64,000 nucleotides of DNA from assembly GCF_004310285.1 (NCBI RefSeq), contig NZ_SISF01000032.1, positions 124,001-188,000 of the forward strand, read 5' to 3'. This DNA comes from Agrobacterium cavarae. Lineage in GTDB: Bacteria > Pseudomonadota > Alphaproteobacteria > Rhizobiales > Rhizobiaceae. Under the pieces are notes generated by a model that was not told the DNA's origin, made no database searches, and saw only the letters and a list, made by a program, of their open reading frames with translations. Position 1 is the stretch's first letter. Each line of letters starts with the position of its first letter. Shown here in pieces: positions 37,322 through 47,198 of this stretch. The position numbers and the translations under genes were made by a program.

Positions 37322-38314
37322 CTACCAACGCTGATGGACATGCGGCGCTATTTTGTCACGGTAAAGGGCCCGCACCTTATCCATGACTTCTGCGGGGATT
37401 GCCGCCACACGGCTCGCCGCAGCGTTGGAAGTTGCTTGATCGCGGTTTTTTGCACCAGGAATGACGACCGAGACGGCCTCCTCCATCAGGATCCAGCGCA
37501 GCGCGAACTGCGCCATGGTCACGTTGCTCGGAACCAGCGCTCGCAATTCCTCAACCGCCTCAAGCGCGACATCGTATGGGACTCCTGAAAAGGTTTCGCC
37601 GACATCGAATGCTTCGCCATGGCGATTGAAGTTGCGGTGGTCGTCAGCAGCGAAAGTCGAGTCCTTGCCCATCTTCCCCGTCAGCATACCGCTTGCCAGA
37701 GGCACACGCACGATGACGCCGACGTCGCGGCGCTTGGCCTCAGATAAGAACAGATCGGCGGGGCGGTGCCGAAACATGTTGAAGATGATCTGAACCGTCG
37801 ATACGTTCGGGAAGGCGATGGCCTTGAGCGCTTCCTCCACCTTCTCCACCGATACGCCATAGAAGCGGATCTTGCCGGCCGAAACGAGGTCGTCCATCGC
37901 GCCGAAGACTTCGGGGCGATAGTAGACCTCTGTCGGCGGGCAATGGAGCTGGACCAGGTCAAGAGCCTCGACGCCAAGGTTCGTGAGGCTCCGATCAACG
38001 AAAGCCTCAAGATTGGCCTTGGTATATCCATCGGCCACATGTGGGCTCAGCCTGCGTCCGGCCTTCGTCGCAACGATCGGCCGATCGCCGCCGCGCTCCT
38101 TCAACACGTCACGGATGATGCGCTCGGAGCGACCATCACCGTAAACATCAGCCGTGTCGATGAATGTCATACCGGCATCAAGCGCGGCATGGACGCTGGC
38201 CTTCGCATCACTCTCGTCCACGTCTCCCCATGAGCCGCCGATGGCCCAGGCGCCAAAACCGATTTCCGACATATTCCAGTCCGTCCGACCGAGACGGCGT
38301 GTCTGAATGGTCAT
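37322..38314 (-). CDS. aldo/keto reductase
   Basis: The 330-residue TIM-barrel NADPH enzyme has the catalytic set of the superfamily: Asp and Tyr in TADVYGDGRSE (about residues 53-63), Lys in VATKAGRR near 82, and His in VQLHCPP near 121. The C-terminal VVIPGAKNRDQ binds the cofactor phosphate. It reduces aldehydes or sugars; the substrate is unknown. GGAG lies 7 bases before the ATG. It follows an SDR gene by 96 bases on the same strand, and both face a LysR regulator gene that may control them. Confidence 0.9.
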   Translation of the reverse strand: MTIQTRRLGRTDWNMSEIGFGAWAIGGSWGDVDESDAKASVHAALDAGMTFIDTADVYGDGRSERIIRDVLKERGGDRPIVATKAGRRLSPHVADGYTKANLEAFVDRSLTNLGVEALDLVQLHCPPTEVYYRPEVFGAMDDLVSAGKIRFYGVSVEKVEEALKAIAFPNVSTVQIIFNMFRHRPADLFLSEAKRRDVGVIVRVPLASGMLTGKMGKDSTFAADDHRNFNRHGEAFDVGETFSGVPYDVALEAVEELRALVPSNVTMAQFALRWILMEEAVSVVIPGAKNRDQATSNAAASRVAAIPAEVMDKVRALYRDKIAPHVHQRW

Positions 38315-38410
38315 GAATGTACTCCGTAAGAAAGGCCGACGACTTCGGCGGTGTGCCGGTCGGCTACGTTGGGGGCAAAGATTGGGAGGGACAAAGGCGC
38401 CAGAGGCGCC

Positions 38411-39187
38411 CTACGGCATCAGCTGTCCGCCGTTGACCTCAATAATCTGTCCGGTGATGTAGCCGGACAGGAGTGGCGAGGCGAGAAAGAGATAGGCGCC
38501 GACGCATTCGTCCGGTGTGCCGACACGGGCCATCGGGACGCTCTGACGCTGGGCATCGAGCATCTCAGGGCTGGTGTAGCGATCATGAAAGGGTGTCGCG
38601 ATGATGCCGGGTGCGACGGCGTTGACGCGAATACCGTCGCCGACGAACTCCTTTGCGTGGCCGCGGGTGATCGTCGAGACGAAGCCCTTGGCCGCAGCGT
38701 AGAGGATTGCGCCATTGCCGCCGCCATTGCGTGCCGCAATCGAGGTCGTGTTGATGACGAAGCCCTGCCGCCGCTTCAGGAACGGAACGGCCGCCTTTGT
38801 CGCAGCCAACACCGAGCGGGCATTGAGGTCCATGACACGGGCATAATGGGCGTCGTCCATATCCGCCGTCGGCACGCGACCGAGCATGCCTCCGGCATTA
38901 TTGATGAGCCCGTCAAGCCCGCCGAGCTTTTCAGCTGCAGCCTCAACCACGCGTTCACTCCCGCCTGGCTTTGATACATCTCCCTGGATAAGGATGGCTT
39001 CACCCCCAGCGTGGCGAATGTCGGCAAGCACCGCTTCGGCAGCCGCAGCGCTTTCATTGTAATGAACAGCAACCTTTGCGCCTTGCACGGCCAAGGCCTT
39101 GGCCACTGCCGCGCCGATACCGGTTGAGGCCCCTGTGACGAGAACGGCTCTGTCGTTCAAATCCGGGATCTTCAATTCGTGCCACAT
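38411..39187 (-). CDS. short-chain dehydrogenase/reductase
   Basis: The 258-residue Rossmann enzyme has the NAD(P) motif TGASTGIG near residue 18, NNAGG near 95, and the catalytic Ser (NTTSIAAR) with YAAAK near 165. It uses NAD(P)H on an unknown alcohol or ketone. The ATG at 39187 has GGAGGAG before it; the upstream in-frame start lacks a ribosome site and lies in the control region. It is the first gene of a unit with the aldo/keto reductase and is divergent from a LysR gene. Confidence 0.9.
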   Translation of the reverse strand: MWHELKIPDLNDRAVLVTGASTGIGAAVAKALAVQGAKVAVHYNESAAAAEAVLADIRHAGGEAILIQGDVSKPGGSERVVEAAAEKLGGLDGLINNAGGMLGRVPTADMDDAHYARVMDLNARSVLAATKAAVPFLKRRQGFVINTTSIAARNGGGNGAILYAAAKGFVSTITRGHAKEFVGDGIRVNAVAPGIIATPFHDRYTSPEMLDAQRQSVPMARVGTPDECVGAYLFLASPLLSGYITGQIIEVNGGQLMP

Positions 39188-39296
39188 GGGGTGCTCCTCC
39201 GCACGCTTCGGTTGGGAAGACCCTAGGCCTTGCAGGCACAGAAGCAAGTTCTTATGCTTGCATCACATTCAACGATGCACTGAACGGAAATCATTC
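39188..39296. promoter_or_regulatory. divergent promoter region between the SDR and LysR genes
   Basis: The 109-base gap separates the SDR operon from the LysR gene, the usual place for a LysR operator. GCAAG and CTTGC (39244-39261) form a short interrupted palindrome with an 8-base spacer, in the size range of LysR T-N11-A sites. It is a candidate site only. Confidence 0.35.
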
Positions 39297-40217
39297 ATGC
39301 CGCCGTTTCTCCGCTCGGAGCTGCCCGACCTTGCCGCCTTCTCAATCGTCGTTCGGCGCCGCAGTTTCAAGGCAGCCGCAATCGAACTGGGGATCACGGC
39401 ATCTGCTCTCAGCCACGCAATCCGCCGGCTGGAAGAGCGTTTGGGCACAAAGCTTCTCAATCGCACAAGCCGGAGCGTTGCGCCGACGCCAGCGGGGCTG
39501 CGCTTCGCCGCCCGCCTGGAGGCGGGGTTCGATGAGATCGGCTCGGCGCTCTCCGAGATGGAGGACGGGCATGCTGGCGCTTTCGGCGAACTGCGCCTGA
39601 ACATTCCCGCCGACGCCAGTCGCCTTCTGGTGAGCCCTTTACTCCCGAGTTTTCTGAAGCTCTTGCCAGATATGCGGTTTACCGTCGTCGTCGAAAATCG
39701 CCCGGTCGATATGGTGGCCGAAGGCTTCGATGCCGGGATACGATACGGGGACACAGTTCCCGAGGATATGATCGCAATCGCGCTCACCAAACCTTTGGAA
39801 TGGGTCATCGTCGGCGCGCCGAGCTACCTCGACACGCATGGCCGACCGAAGAAGCCGGACGACCTGATGCAGCATTCCTGCCTGCGCCTTCTTCTGGGTG
39901 ACAATTCGGCGTTCCGATGGGAACTGGGCAATGGCGATGCCATGATACGGATGGACGTGCCCGGCAACTGCACGATCAGCGATACGCAGAGCACCATCGA
40001 TGCCGCTGCCGATGGTTTGGGTCTCGGCTACGTCCTGAAACGCCGTGCCGATGCGGAGCTGCGCGATGGACGGCTGGAAGTCGTTTTGCCTCAATGGTCA
40101 TCGACCGGTGCCGGCTTCCACATGTATTATCCGAGCCGACGGCAAAACCACCCGGCGCTGCGTCACCTGATCGAACTCATCCGGGCGCGGGAAGGACTGC
40201 CGGCCTTGGCGCGATGA
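39297..40217 (+). CDS. LysR-family transcriptional regulator
   Basis: The 306-residue regulator has an N-terminal winged helix-turn-helix (residues 8-67: FSIVVRRRSFKAAAIELGITASALSHAIRRLEERLGTKLLNRTSRS) and a periplasmic-binding-protein-like effector domain. It resembles the branch that controls neighbouring oxidoreductases. The ATG at 39297 begins at the conserved N-terminus; an upstream in-frame start would overlap the SDR gene. It is divergent from the SDR and aldo/keto reductase genes and probably activates or represses them in response to their substrate. Confidence 0.88.
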   Translation: MPPFLRSELPDLAAFSIVVRRRSFKAAAIELGITASALSHAIRRLEERLGTKLLNRTSRSVAPTPAGLRFAARLEAGFDEIGSALSEMEDGHAGAFGELRLNIPADASRLLVSPLLPSFLKLLPDMRFTVVVENRPVDMVAEGFDAGIRYGDTVPEDMIAIALTKPLEWVIVGAPSYLDTHGRPKKPDDLMQHSCLRLLLGDNSAFRWELGNGDAMIRMDVPGNCTISDTQSTIDAAADGLGLGYVLKRRADAELRDGRLEVVLPQWSSTGAGFHMYYPSRRQNHPALRHLIELIRAREGLPALAR

Positions 40218-40387
40218 TACACGACCGACGGCCAGTCGGTGAAGCGCGACGTTGTTGCGCGTCGGGAATGAGGAGTTTTCAAATCCCGCAGGATCGCGCT
40301 GACAGGTTTCCTTTTCAACTCGAAGTGCTCTAAGGCTGGTAGAGATTTCCCGGCTCTAGCCCCTTCTCCAGATCAATTGGTCCATCC

Positions 40388-41110
40388 ATGCGCCAGAAGC
40401 TCTTCTTCTCCGAACGACCGGAGGTCATCTATGCAGTAGGCGATGTCCATGGCTGCCTCGACCTTCTTCACATTCTGCAGGAGAAGATTGTGGCCGACGC
40501 CGAACGTGAAGTCGGCGAAAAGTGGATCATCATGCTCGGCGACTATGTGGATCGCGGACCGAAGTCCTCTGCGGTCCTCGAAGAGTTGATCACGACCCAG
40601 CCCGACGGAATTCGGCGTTTCTGCCTCGCTGGGAACCACGAGGAATCGATGGTGGATTTCATCCGAAATCCGCATGGTGATCATCGTTGGCTGGAATTCG
40701 GCGGTCTTGAAACCTTGCGGTCTTATGGCATTGCCAGGTTGCCAGAGGATAATCGGCAATTGCGAGCAGCCGTGCAGAAGGCCATACCGGCACATCACAT
40801 TAGCTTTGCCGCCAGCCTTCCTTCGCTCATTGCGGTGCCGGGGCTGTGTTTTGTCCATGCCGGACTTTTGAACGACGTTCCCCTCGAACAGCAGGAGGAC
40901 AAGAACCTCCTCTGGATTCGACCAAGCCAACAGGGAGCACCTTCGGTGGCAAACCCATTTCTGACCGTCCACGGTCATACGCCGGTGCGCAACGTCGCCA
41001 TGGTCCATAACAGGTTGAATGTCGATACCGGCGCCTTCATGACGCGACGACTTTCAGGCGTGAAGATCAAACGCAGCGGCGAGATCACCGTCATGACGTC
41101 GGACAGGTAG
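40388..41110 (+). CDS. PPP-family metallophosphatase (serine/threonine phosphatase-like)
   Basis: The 240-residue protein has the metal motifs of the PPP family in order: GDVHG (18-22), GDYVDRG (51-57), GNHE (82-85), and later FVHAG and HGHTP. It could dephosphorylate proteins or be an ApaH/PrpA-like enzyme. The ribosome site is weak. No kinase gene is adjacent. A hairpin follows the stop. Confidence 0.88.
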   Translation: MRQKLFFSERPEVIYAVGDVHGCLDLLHILQEKIVADAEREVGEKWIIMLGDYVDRGPKSSAVLEELITTQPDGIRRFCLAGNHEESMVDFIRNPHGDHRWLEFGGLETLRSYGIARLPEDNRQLRAAVQKAIPAHHISFAASLPSLIAVPGLCFVHAGLLNDVPLEQQEDKNLLWIRPSQQGAPSVANPFLTVHGHTPVRNVAMVHNRLNVDTGAFMTRRLSGVKIKRSGEITVMTSDR

Positions 41111-41120
41111 ACAAAGAAAA

Positions 41121-41147
41121 GCCGCCGGCTAAGTAACAACCGGCGGC
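41121..41147 (+). terminator. hairpin after the phosphatase gene
   Basis: GCCGCCGG and CCGGCGGC form a perfect 8-bp stem with an 11-base loop, 10 bases after the stop. It lacks a T run on the plus strand, so its strength is uncertain. On the minus strand it is followed by CTTTTCTTTGT and may back up the next terminator. Confidence 0.6.
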
Positions 41148-41154
41148 GAGAAAT

Positions 41155-41180
41155 GATGTGCCGGATCGCTCCGGCACATC
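41155..41180 (-). terminator. terminator of the dehydratase gene
   Basis: GATGTGCCGGA and TCCGGCACATC form a perfect 11-bp stem with a 4-base loop, 10 bases past the dehydratase stop. ATTTCTC follows on the minus strand. Confidence 0.75.
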
Positions 41181-41190
41181 GCACCATGCT

Positions 41191-43002
41191 TTAGTGGTTG
41201 TCGCGCGGAAGACCCTTGGTCTGGGCGATGCGCTGGTACTTCACGGCTGGCTCGAGCACGGCACCCGTCTCCATCTGTCCAACGATGCCGCGCTGGATTT
41301 CCTGCCAAGGCGTCTGGTGATCAGGATACTTGTAGCCACCCTGAGCGTTCAGCGCCTCATGACGCGTCGCCAGTTCTTCCGGCGAGATCAGGATATCGGC
41401 GGTGCCTCTGCCCACATCGATACGAACGCGGTCGCCGGTCTGCAGAATGGCAAGACCGCCACCTGCTGCCGCTTCCGGCGAGGCGTTGAGGATCGACGGG
41501 CTGCCCGACGTGCCTGACTGACGACCGTCGCCGATGCAAGGCAGCGAGTTGACACCTTCCTTCAGCAGGTAATCGGGAGCACGCATGTTCACGACTTCTG
41601 CCGCACCCGGATAGCCGATCGGACCTGCGCCGCGCATGAACAGAACCGTCTGCGCGTCGATACCGAGCGACGGATCGTCAATGCGGTGATGGTAATCTTC
41701 CGGACCGTCGAACACCACGGCACGGCCTTCGAAAGCCTCGGGATCGTTCGGGTTGGAGAGATAGCGCTGACGGAATTCAGGGCTGATAACGCTGGTCTTC
41801 ATGATGGCGGAAGAGAAGAGGTTGCCGCGCAGCACGCGGAAGCCTGCACGCTCCTTCAACGGACGATCGTAAGGACGGATGACCTTCTCGTCTTCGATGA
41901 TCGCACCACGGCAGTTCTCGCCGATCGTCTTGCCGTTGACGGTCAGGGCGTCTTCCATGATGAGACCCTGTTCCATCAACTGGTTGACGACGGCCGGAAC
42001 GCCACCGGCGTGATAGTAGTCTTCGCCGAGATATTCGCCAGCCGGCTGCAGGTTGACAAGCAGCGGAACTTCTTCGCCATAGGTCTGCCAGTCATCGACG
42101 GTGAGCTCGACGCCAACATGGCGTGCAAGACCGTTCAGATGGATCGGCGCGTTGGTGGAACCACCGATTGCCGAGTTGACGCGGATGGCGTTGATGAAGG
42201 CATCCTTGGTCATGATGTCGGACGGCTTCAAGTCTTCCTTGACCATCTCGACGATACGAAGACCCGTGAGATAGGAAATTTCCTGGCGATCGCGATACGG
42301 TGCAGGGATCGCGGCAGAGCCCGGAAGCTGCATGCCGAGCGCTTCGGCCAGCGAATTCATCGTGGTCGCCGTGCCCATGGTGTTGCAATAGCCGGTGGAC
42401 GGCGCGGACGAGGCAACGAGTTTGACGAAGCCCTGGTAGTCGATCTCGCCCTTCGCCAGAAGTTCGCGAGCCTTCCAGACGATGGTGCCGGAGCCGGTGC
42501 GCTCGCCGCGGAACCAGCCATTCAGCATCGGGCCGACGGACAGAGCAATCGCCGGAATGTTGACGGTGGCCGCCGCCATAAGACAGGCAGGCGTCGTCTT
42601 GTCGCAGCCGATCGTCAGAACGACGCCATCGAGCGGATAGCCATACAGCACTTCGACGAGGCCGAGATAGGCAAGGTTACGGTCGAGACCGGCAGTCGGG
42701 CGCTTGCCGGTTTCCTGAATCGGATGAACCGGGAACTCGATGGCAATGCCGCCCGCTTCGCGGATACCTTCACGAAGGCGGTTCGCCAGTTCGAGGTGGT
42801 GGCGATTGCAAGGCGAAAGGTCGGACCCTGTCTGCGCGATACCGATGATCGGGCGATCGGACTGAAGCTCGGCCTGGCTCAGACCGAAATTCATGTAACG
42901 CTCGAGATAGAGCGCCGTCATGTCGGCATTTGCGGGATTGTCGAACCAGGCGCGCGAACGCAGCTTGCCTTGTGGGGCGGTCAAATTCTTCGAGTCTGTC
43001 AT
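41191..43002 (-). CDS. IlvD/Edd-family sugar-acid dehydratase (arabinonate/xylonate type)
   Basis: The 603-residue enzyme dehydrates a sugar acid to a 2-keto-3-deoxy acid. The three cysteines that hold the iron-sulfur cluster in this family are seen at Cys65 (SPCNRHH), Cys133 (GCDKTTPA) and Cys206 (TGYCNTMG), as in the [2Fe-2S] L-arabinonate and D-xylonate dehydratases. Other family motifs are GSTNAPIHL near 293 and [15 protein letters not shown] near 496. Length and sequence favour sugar-acid over branched-chain dehydratase. GGAG lies 9 bases before the ATG. It is divergent from a sugar importer, which suggests its substrate derives from the imported sugar; arabinonate, xylonate and galactonate are all possible. 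Confidence 0.87.
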   Translation of the reverse strand: MTDSKNLTAPQGKLRSRAWFDNPANADMTALYLERYMNFGLSQAELQSDRPIIGIAQTGSDLSPCNRHHLELANRLREGIREAGGIAIEFPVHPIQETGKRPTAGLDRNLAYLGLVEVLYGYPLDGVVLTIGCDKTTPACLMAAATVNIPAIALSVGPMLNGWFRGERTGSGTIVWKARELLAKGEIDYQGFVKLVASSAPSTGYCNTMGTATTMNSLAEALGMQLPGSAAIPAPYRDRQEISYLTGLRIVEMVKEDLKPSDIMTKDAFINAIRVNSAIGGSTNAPIHLNGLARHVGVELTVDDWQTYGEEVPLLVNLQPAGEYLGEDYYHAGGVPAVVNQLMEQGLIMEDALTVNGKTIGENCRGAIIEDEKVIRPYDRPLKERAGFRVLRGNLFSSAIMKTSVISPEFRQRYLSNPNDPEAFEGRAVVFDGPEDYHHRIDDPSLGIDAQTVLFMRGAGPIGYPGAAEVVNMRAPDYLLKEGVNSLPCIGDGRQSGTSGSPSILNASPEAAAGGGLAILQTGDRVRIDVGRGTADILISPEELATRHEALNAQGGYKYPDHQTPWQEIQRGIVGQMETGAVLEPAVKYQRIAQTKGLPRDNH

Positions 43003-43497
43003 GATAATGGTCTCCAGCCGGAAGTGGCGAACGGGTAGGTCAACGGGAGTGCGACGAATTCATGGTGAAGCGTCGACAATGGGACCACGCAGACGCGTAG
43101 CGGAGACGACGACATCTGGCAAGGCGGACATCTGCCCAAACCTTCCACTGCGTCCAAACTCTCGCTGACGATTCGCACGATTCCTCCCGCCTCAATCTTT
43201 TTCATCCCTTGCCTGATCTGCGGCAATTGAGGAATGCGGTCAATGCCGCAGATTGTTCTTTATATTCGTATTACTATTTCGGGATGAACGCAATTGTCAA
43301 GGAACGCAAAGACAGACGCGGCAATGCCGCTGAAAAAATATTACTAAATTATCCCATTGAATCTAATTATCTTTATTTAGAATGACCCGTTCTATTTCAA
43401 GCTGAGTGGCGATCCGAAGCAAAAAATCGCTTTTCAAAGATAATACTATATGCTCATATCGCCACGTCAGCCGACATCATCTCTGGGAGGATTAAAG
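43003..43497. promoter_or_regulatory. divergent control region between dehydratase and sugar importer
   Basis: The 495-base gap has no convincing gene. Its right half (43260-43450) is strikingly AT-rich. TATTACTA occurs at 43269-43276 and again 70 bases on at 43339-43346, and TAATACTA at 43441-43448 is a related form. The spacing of seven helical turns suggests a protein bound at two faces, possibly the FadR-type regulator encoded at 48194. The last site is close to the importer promoter region. Confidence 0.45.
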
Positions 43498-44457
43498 ATG
43501 AAAAAAGCACTCGCGGCGGTTACCGTCGCTTTTTCCGTATGCCTGGCTTCTGGCGTATCCGCAAAGTCGCTCACCGTCGGCTTTTCGCAGATCGGCTCCG
43601 AATCGGGCTGGCGCGCTGCAGAAACCACTGTCACCAAGCAACAGGCTGAAAAGCGTGGCATCACTCTGAAATTTGCCGATGCGCAGCAGAAGCAGGAAAA
43701 TCAGATCAAGGCCGTTCGCGGCTTCATCGCCCAGGGCGTCGATGCCATTCTGATTGCCCCTGTCGTCGCCACCGGCTGGGACGCCGTTCTGAAAGAAGCC
43801 AAGGAAGAAAACATTCCCGTTATTCTTCTTGACCGTCAGATCGAAGCTCCAGATAGCCTCTACCTGACCGCTGTGACCTCCGACCAGGTTCACGAAGGCA
43901 AGGTTGCCGGCGACTGGCTGGTCAAGGATGTCGGTTCGAAGGACTGCAATGTCGTCGAACTTCAGGGCACGACCGGCTCTTCCCCTGCCATCAACCGTAA
44001 GAAGGGCTTCGAAGAAGCCATCGCTTCGCACAAGAACATCAAGATCACGCGCTCGCAGACCGGCGACTTCACCCGCACCAAGGGTAAGGAAGTCATGGAA
44101 AGCTTCATCAAGGCTGAAAATGGCGGCAAGAACATCTGCGCTGTCTACGCCCACAATGATGACATGGCTGTCGGCGCGATTCAGGCGATCAAGGAAGCCG
44201 GCCTGAAGCCCGGCACAGACATCAAGGTCGTCTCCATCGACGCCGTTCCGGATATCTTCAAGGCCATGGCTGCCGGGGAAGCGAACGCAACGGTCGAACT
44301 GACGCCGAACATGGCTGGTCCAGCCTTCGATGCACTTGACGCTTACCTCAAGGACAAGAAAGAGCCGAAGAAGTGGATCCAGACGGAATCCAAGCTCTAC
44401 ACGGCGTCTGACGATCCGATGAAGGTCTATGAGGCAAAGAAAGGCCTCGGCTACTAA
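43498..44457 (+). CDS. ytfQ: periplasmic sugar-binding protein, YtfQ (galactofuranose) type
   Basis: The 319-residue protein has a signal peptide ending VSAKS near residue 21 and a Peripla_BP_4 body. It resembles E. coli YtfQ strongly along its length: SLTVGFSQIGSESGWRAAET at the start, ADAQQKQENQIKAVRGF, APVVATGWDAVLKEAKEE, VELQGTTGSSPAINRKKGF and SQTGDFTRTKGKEVMESFIKAE. YtfQ binds galactofuranose. Rhizobial homologs may take other aldoses, so the ligand is not certain. The ATG at 43498 has GGGAGG before it. It is the first gene of the importer operon and is followed by two hairpins. Confidence 0.88.
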   Translation: MKKALAAVTVAFSVCLASGVSAKSLTVGFSQIGSESGWRAAETTVTKQQAEKRGITLKFADAQQKQENQIKAVRGFIAQGVDAILIAPVVATGWDAVLKEAKEENIPVILLDRQIEAPDSLYLTAVTSDQVHEGKVAGDWLVKDVGSKDCNVVELQGTTGSSPAINRKKGFEEAIASHKNIKITRSQTGDFTRTKGKEVMESFIKAENGGKNICAVYAHNDDMAVGAIQAIKEAGLKPGTDIKVVSIDAVPDIFKAMAAGEANATVELTPNMAGPAFDALDAYLKDKKEPKKWIQTESKLYTASDDPMKVYEAKKGLGY

Positions 44458-44467
44458 GACCGGTTTG

Positions 44468-44598
44468 GGGGTGAAGTCCGCTTCACCCCAGATATCCAAA
44501 CGCTTCCGTTCTTGCGCATTGCAGAGTGCCGCTGGTTCTTTGCTGAACATGCCTCACATCGGAACTGGCGATCGGAACGGTGCTTCGGCACCGTTTCC
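44468..44598 (+). promoter_or_regulatory. two hairpins between the binding-protein and ATPase genes of the sugar importer
   Basis: GGGGTGAAG/CTTCACCCC (44468-44489, 4-base loop) lies just after the ytfQ stop. A second stem, AACGGTGC/GCACCGTT (44576-44595), has the very stable TTCG loop and is followed by a pyrimidine-rich stretch. This resembles a leaky terminator. It should lower ATPase and permease expression relative to the binding protein. Confidence 0.6.
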
Positions 44599-44631
44599 AT
44601 TCACGCTTCTTCTTCAATGGAATGCTTCAGA

Positions 44632-46155
44632 ATGTCCGAACAACCGTCCCTTCTGGAAGCACGTGCCATCGGTAAGTCCTTCCTCGGCATAACCGCTCTC
44701 GACAATGTCGATTTCACTCTGCGTGCGGGTGAAGTCCACGCGCTGCTCGGCGAAAATGGTGCCGGCAAATCCACGCTCATCAAGATCCTGACTGGCGTTT
44801 ACACCCGCGACAAAGGAACAGTGCGCCTTGATGGCGACGAGATTTCCCCAGCCGATGTCGGTGAAGCCCAGGCGCTTGGCATTGGCACCGTCTACCAGGA
44901 GGTCAATCTCCTGGAAAACCTGACCGTTGCCGAAAATCTCTTTCTCGGCCGCCAGCCGCGCCGCTTCGGCCTCATCGACAAGCGCACCATGCGTGACGAG
45001 GCCCAGAAGCTGCTTGGTCGCTATGGCCTGAACATCGACGTCAATGCCCTGCTCTCCAGCTATTCGGTCGCCATCCGGCAGATCATTGCGATTGCACGCG
45101 CCGTCGATCTCTCCGGCAAGGTGCTCGTTCTGGATGAGCCGACAGCCAGTCTTGACGCGCATGAAGTCGAGATGCTTTTCACGGTGCTGAGACAGCTTCG
45201 CGCCGAAGGTCTCGGCATCGTCATCATCACCCACTTCCTCAACCAGGTTTACGACATTGCCGACCGCGTCACGGTCCTGCGCAATGGCAAGCTGGTGGGC
45301 ACGCGCACCATTTCGGAGCTTCCAAGAGGCGAGCTCATTTCCATGATGCTCGGGCGCGAATTGCAGAATGTCACGCATAACCGCCAGCCCTCCGACAATG
45401 ATGTGGTCGAAGGGGCGCCTGCCATCCGTTTTCAAGGCTATGGCAAGCGCGGCAGCGTCGAACCCTTCGATCTTGATATTCGTCCGGGTGAAGTGGTCGG
45501 CATTGCAGGACTCCTCGGTTCAGGACGTAGCGAAACCGCCTTCCTTCTCTTCGGCATCGACAAGCCGGAAAGCGGAACAGCGACCATCGATGGCAAGCAG
45601 GTTTCCATCCAATCACCGGAAGCGGCCATTGACCAGGGCTTCGGCTTCTGTCCTGAAGAGCGAAAGACGGACGGCATTATCGGCGATTTTTCCGTCGCCG
45701 ATAATATCGCGCTTGCCCTGCAAGCCCGTCAGGGCTGGATGCGACCGATTTCCAAGCGTCAGAAGGCAGCGCTTGCCGACGACTTCATCAAGTCGCTCGA
45801 CATTCGTCCCGCCGATCGTGAACGTCCGATCAAGTTCCTCTCTGGCGGCAATCAGCAGAAAGCAATCCTTGCCCGCTGGCTGGCAACCGAGCCTCGCCTC
45901 CTCATTCTTGATGAGCCGACGCGCGGCATCGATATTGGCGCACACGCGGAAATCCTCAAGATGATCGAGAAGCTCTGCCAGGAGGGCATGTCGCTCGTCG
46001 TCATTTCTTCGGAGCTGGAAGAACTAACGGCGGTCGCCCATCGCGTCATCGTCCTGTCGGACCGCCGCCATGTTGAAGAACTCAAGGGATCCGACGTGAC
46101 TGCAGAAAACATCATGAAGGCGATTGCGACCTCCGCCCGCACGGAGGCCGCGTGA
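44632..46155 (+). CDS. ytfR: sugar ABC importer double ATPase, YtfR type
   Basis: The 507-residue protein has two ABC domains, as in ribose-type importers. The first has Walker A GENGAGKST and IGTVYQEVNLLENLTVAENLFLGR; the second has GLLGSGRSE in place of Walker A and the signature LSGGNQQK, with DEPTRGIDIGAHAEI. This asymmetry is normal for the RbsA family. The similarity to E. coli YtfR runs end to end (FCPEERKTDGI, GWMRPISKRQK). The ATG at 44632 aligns with the E. coli start; ATG at 44617 is an alternative. Its stop overlaps the next start by one base. Confidence 0.88.
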   Translation: MSEQPSLLEARAIGKSFLGITALDNVDFTLRAGEVHALLGENGAGKSTLIKILTGVYTRDKGTVRLDGDEISPADVGEAQALGIGTVYQEVNLLENLTVAENLFLGRQPRRFGLIDKRTMRDEAQKLLGRYGLNIDVNALLSSYSVAIRQIIAIARAVDLSGKVLVLDEPTASLDAHEVEMLFTVLRQLRAEGLGIVIITHFLNQVYDIADRVTVLRNGKLVGTRTISELPRGELISMMLGRELQNVTHNRQPSDNDVVEGAPAIRFQGYGKRGSVEPFDLDIRPGEVVGIAGLLGSGRSETAFLLFGIDKPESGTATIDGKQVSIQSPEAAIDQGFGFCPEERKTDGIIGDFSVADNIALALQARQGWMRPISKRQKAALADDFIKSLDIRPADRERPIKFLSGGNQQKAILARWLATEPRLLILDEPTRGIDIGAHAEILKMIEKLCQEGMSLVVISSELEELTAVAHRVIVLSDRRHVEELKGSDVTAENIMKAIATSARTEAA

Positions 46156-47198
46156 TGAAGAGCGTAACGTTCAAATTGAAGAGACTGGCGCCGCAGTTCA
46201 TTGCGCTATTCATCATTCTGGCTGCCATCACGGTGATATCGCCCGGCTTCCTGAACGTCTCGATGCAGAACGGACGCCTCTATGGCAGCCTTATCGATAT
46301 TCTGGTGCGCGCCGCACCCGTGGCGCTTTTGACGATCGGTATGACGCTGGTCATTGCCACCAAGGGTATCGATCTCTCCATCGGCGCGGTCATCGCCATT
46401 TGCGGCGCGGTTGCAGCCACGCTGATCAGTGCCGGGCATTCCATTCCCGTCGTGATTGCCGTCTCATTGGCAGTCGGCATCGCGTGCGGCATCTGGAACG
46501 GCATTCTCGTCGCCGTCCTCGACATCCAGCCGATCATTGCGACCCTCATCCTCATGGTTGCCGGCCGCGGCATTGCGCAGTTGATCACCGAGGGCGTCAT
46601 CCTGACCTTCAACAATGACAGCTTTTCAGCCATCGGTTCCGGATCCTTTGCAGGCGTTCCTCTGCCCGTGGTGATCTGGGTGGCAAGCGCCATTCTGATC
46701 GGTCTTCTGGTGCGCAAGTCCGCGCTCGGCTTCCTGATCGAGGCAACCGGCATCAATCGCCGCGCGGCCGCCCTTGCCGGTGTTCGCGCCCGCTTCCTGC
46801 TGTTCTTCGTCTACGCAATCTCCGGATTATGTGCCGCCATCGCCGGCATGATCGTGACCGCCGACATTCGCGGTGCGGATGCCAACAATGCCGGCCTTTG
46901 GCTTGAACTCGATGCGATCCTTGCAGTCGTCATCGGCGGCACGTCGCTCAATGGCGGTCGCTTCTCGATCACCGCGTCGCTCATCGGCGCGCTGATCATC
47001 CAGACGATCAATACCGGCATTCTCGTCTCAGGCTTCCCGCCCGAATTCAACCTGATCATCAAGGCAGGCATCATCATCGTGGTTCTGACCCTTCAATCGC
47101 CGGCACTTGTCACTTTGCTCGGCTTTACCAGGACGCCGAAAAAACCAAGCCCGGCGACACCGGCGCCCACCACCAACAAAGGAGAAGCTGCGCGATGA
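46155..47198 (+). CDS. ytfT: sugar ABC importer permease, YtfT type
   Basis: The 347-residue inner-membrane permease of the BPD_transp_2 family has about ten hydrophobic segments. Markers are GMTLVIATKGIDLSIGAV near residue 60 and GGTSLNGGRFSITASLIGA near 262. The ATG at 46155 shares a base with the ytfR stop (TGATG). It forms the channel with the YjfF-type permease, whose start overlaps its stop by 4 bases. Confidence 0.88.
   Translation: MKSVTFKLKRLAPQFIALFIILAAITVISPGFLNVSMQNGRLYGSLIDILVRAAPVALLTIGMTLVIATKGIDLSIGAVIAICGAVAATLISAGHSIPVVIAVSLAVGIACGIWNGILVAVLDIQPIIATLILMVAGRGIAQLITEGVILTFNNDSFSAIGSGSFAGVPLPVVIWVASAILIGLLVRKSALGFLIEATGINRRAAALAGVRARFLLFFVYAISGLCAAIAGMIVTADIRGADANNAGLWLELDAILAVVIGGTSLNGGRFSITASLIGALIIQTINTGILVSGFPPEFNLIIKAGIIIVVLTLQSPALVTLLGFTRTPKKPSPATPAPTTNKGEAAR

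Noticed and set aside
41686..43038. A 450-codon plus-strand frame opposite the dehydratase
   Set aside because: The minus strand has all three cluster cysteines and family motifs; the plus frame has none.
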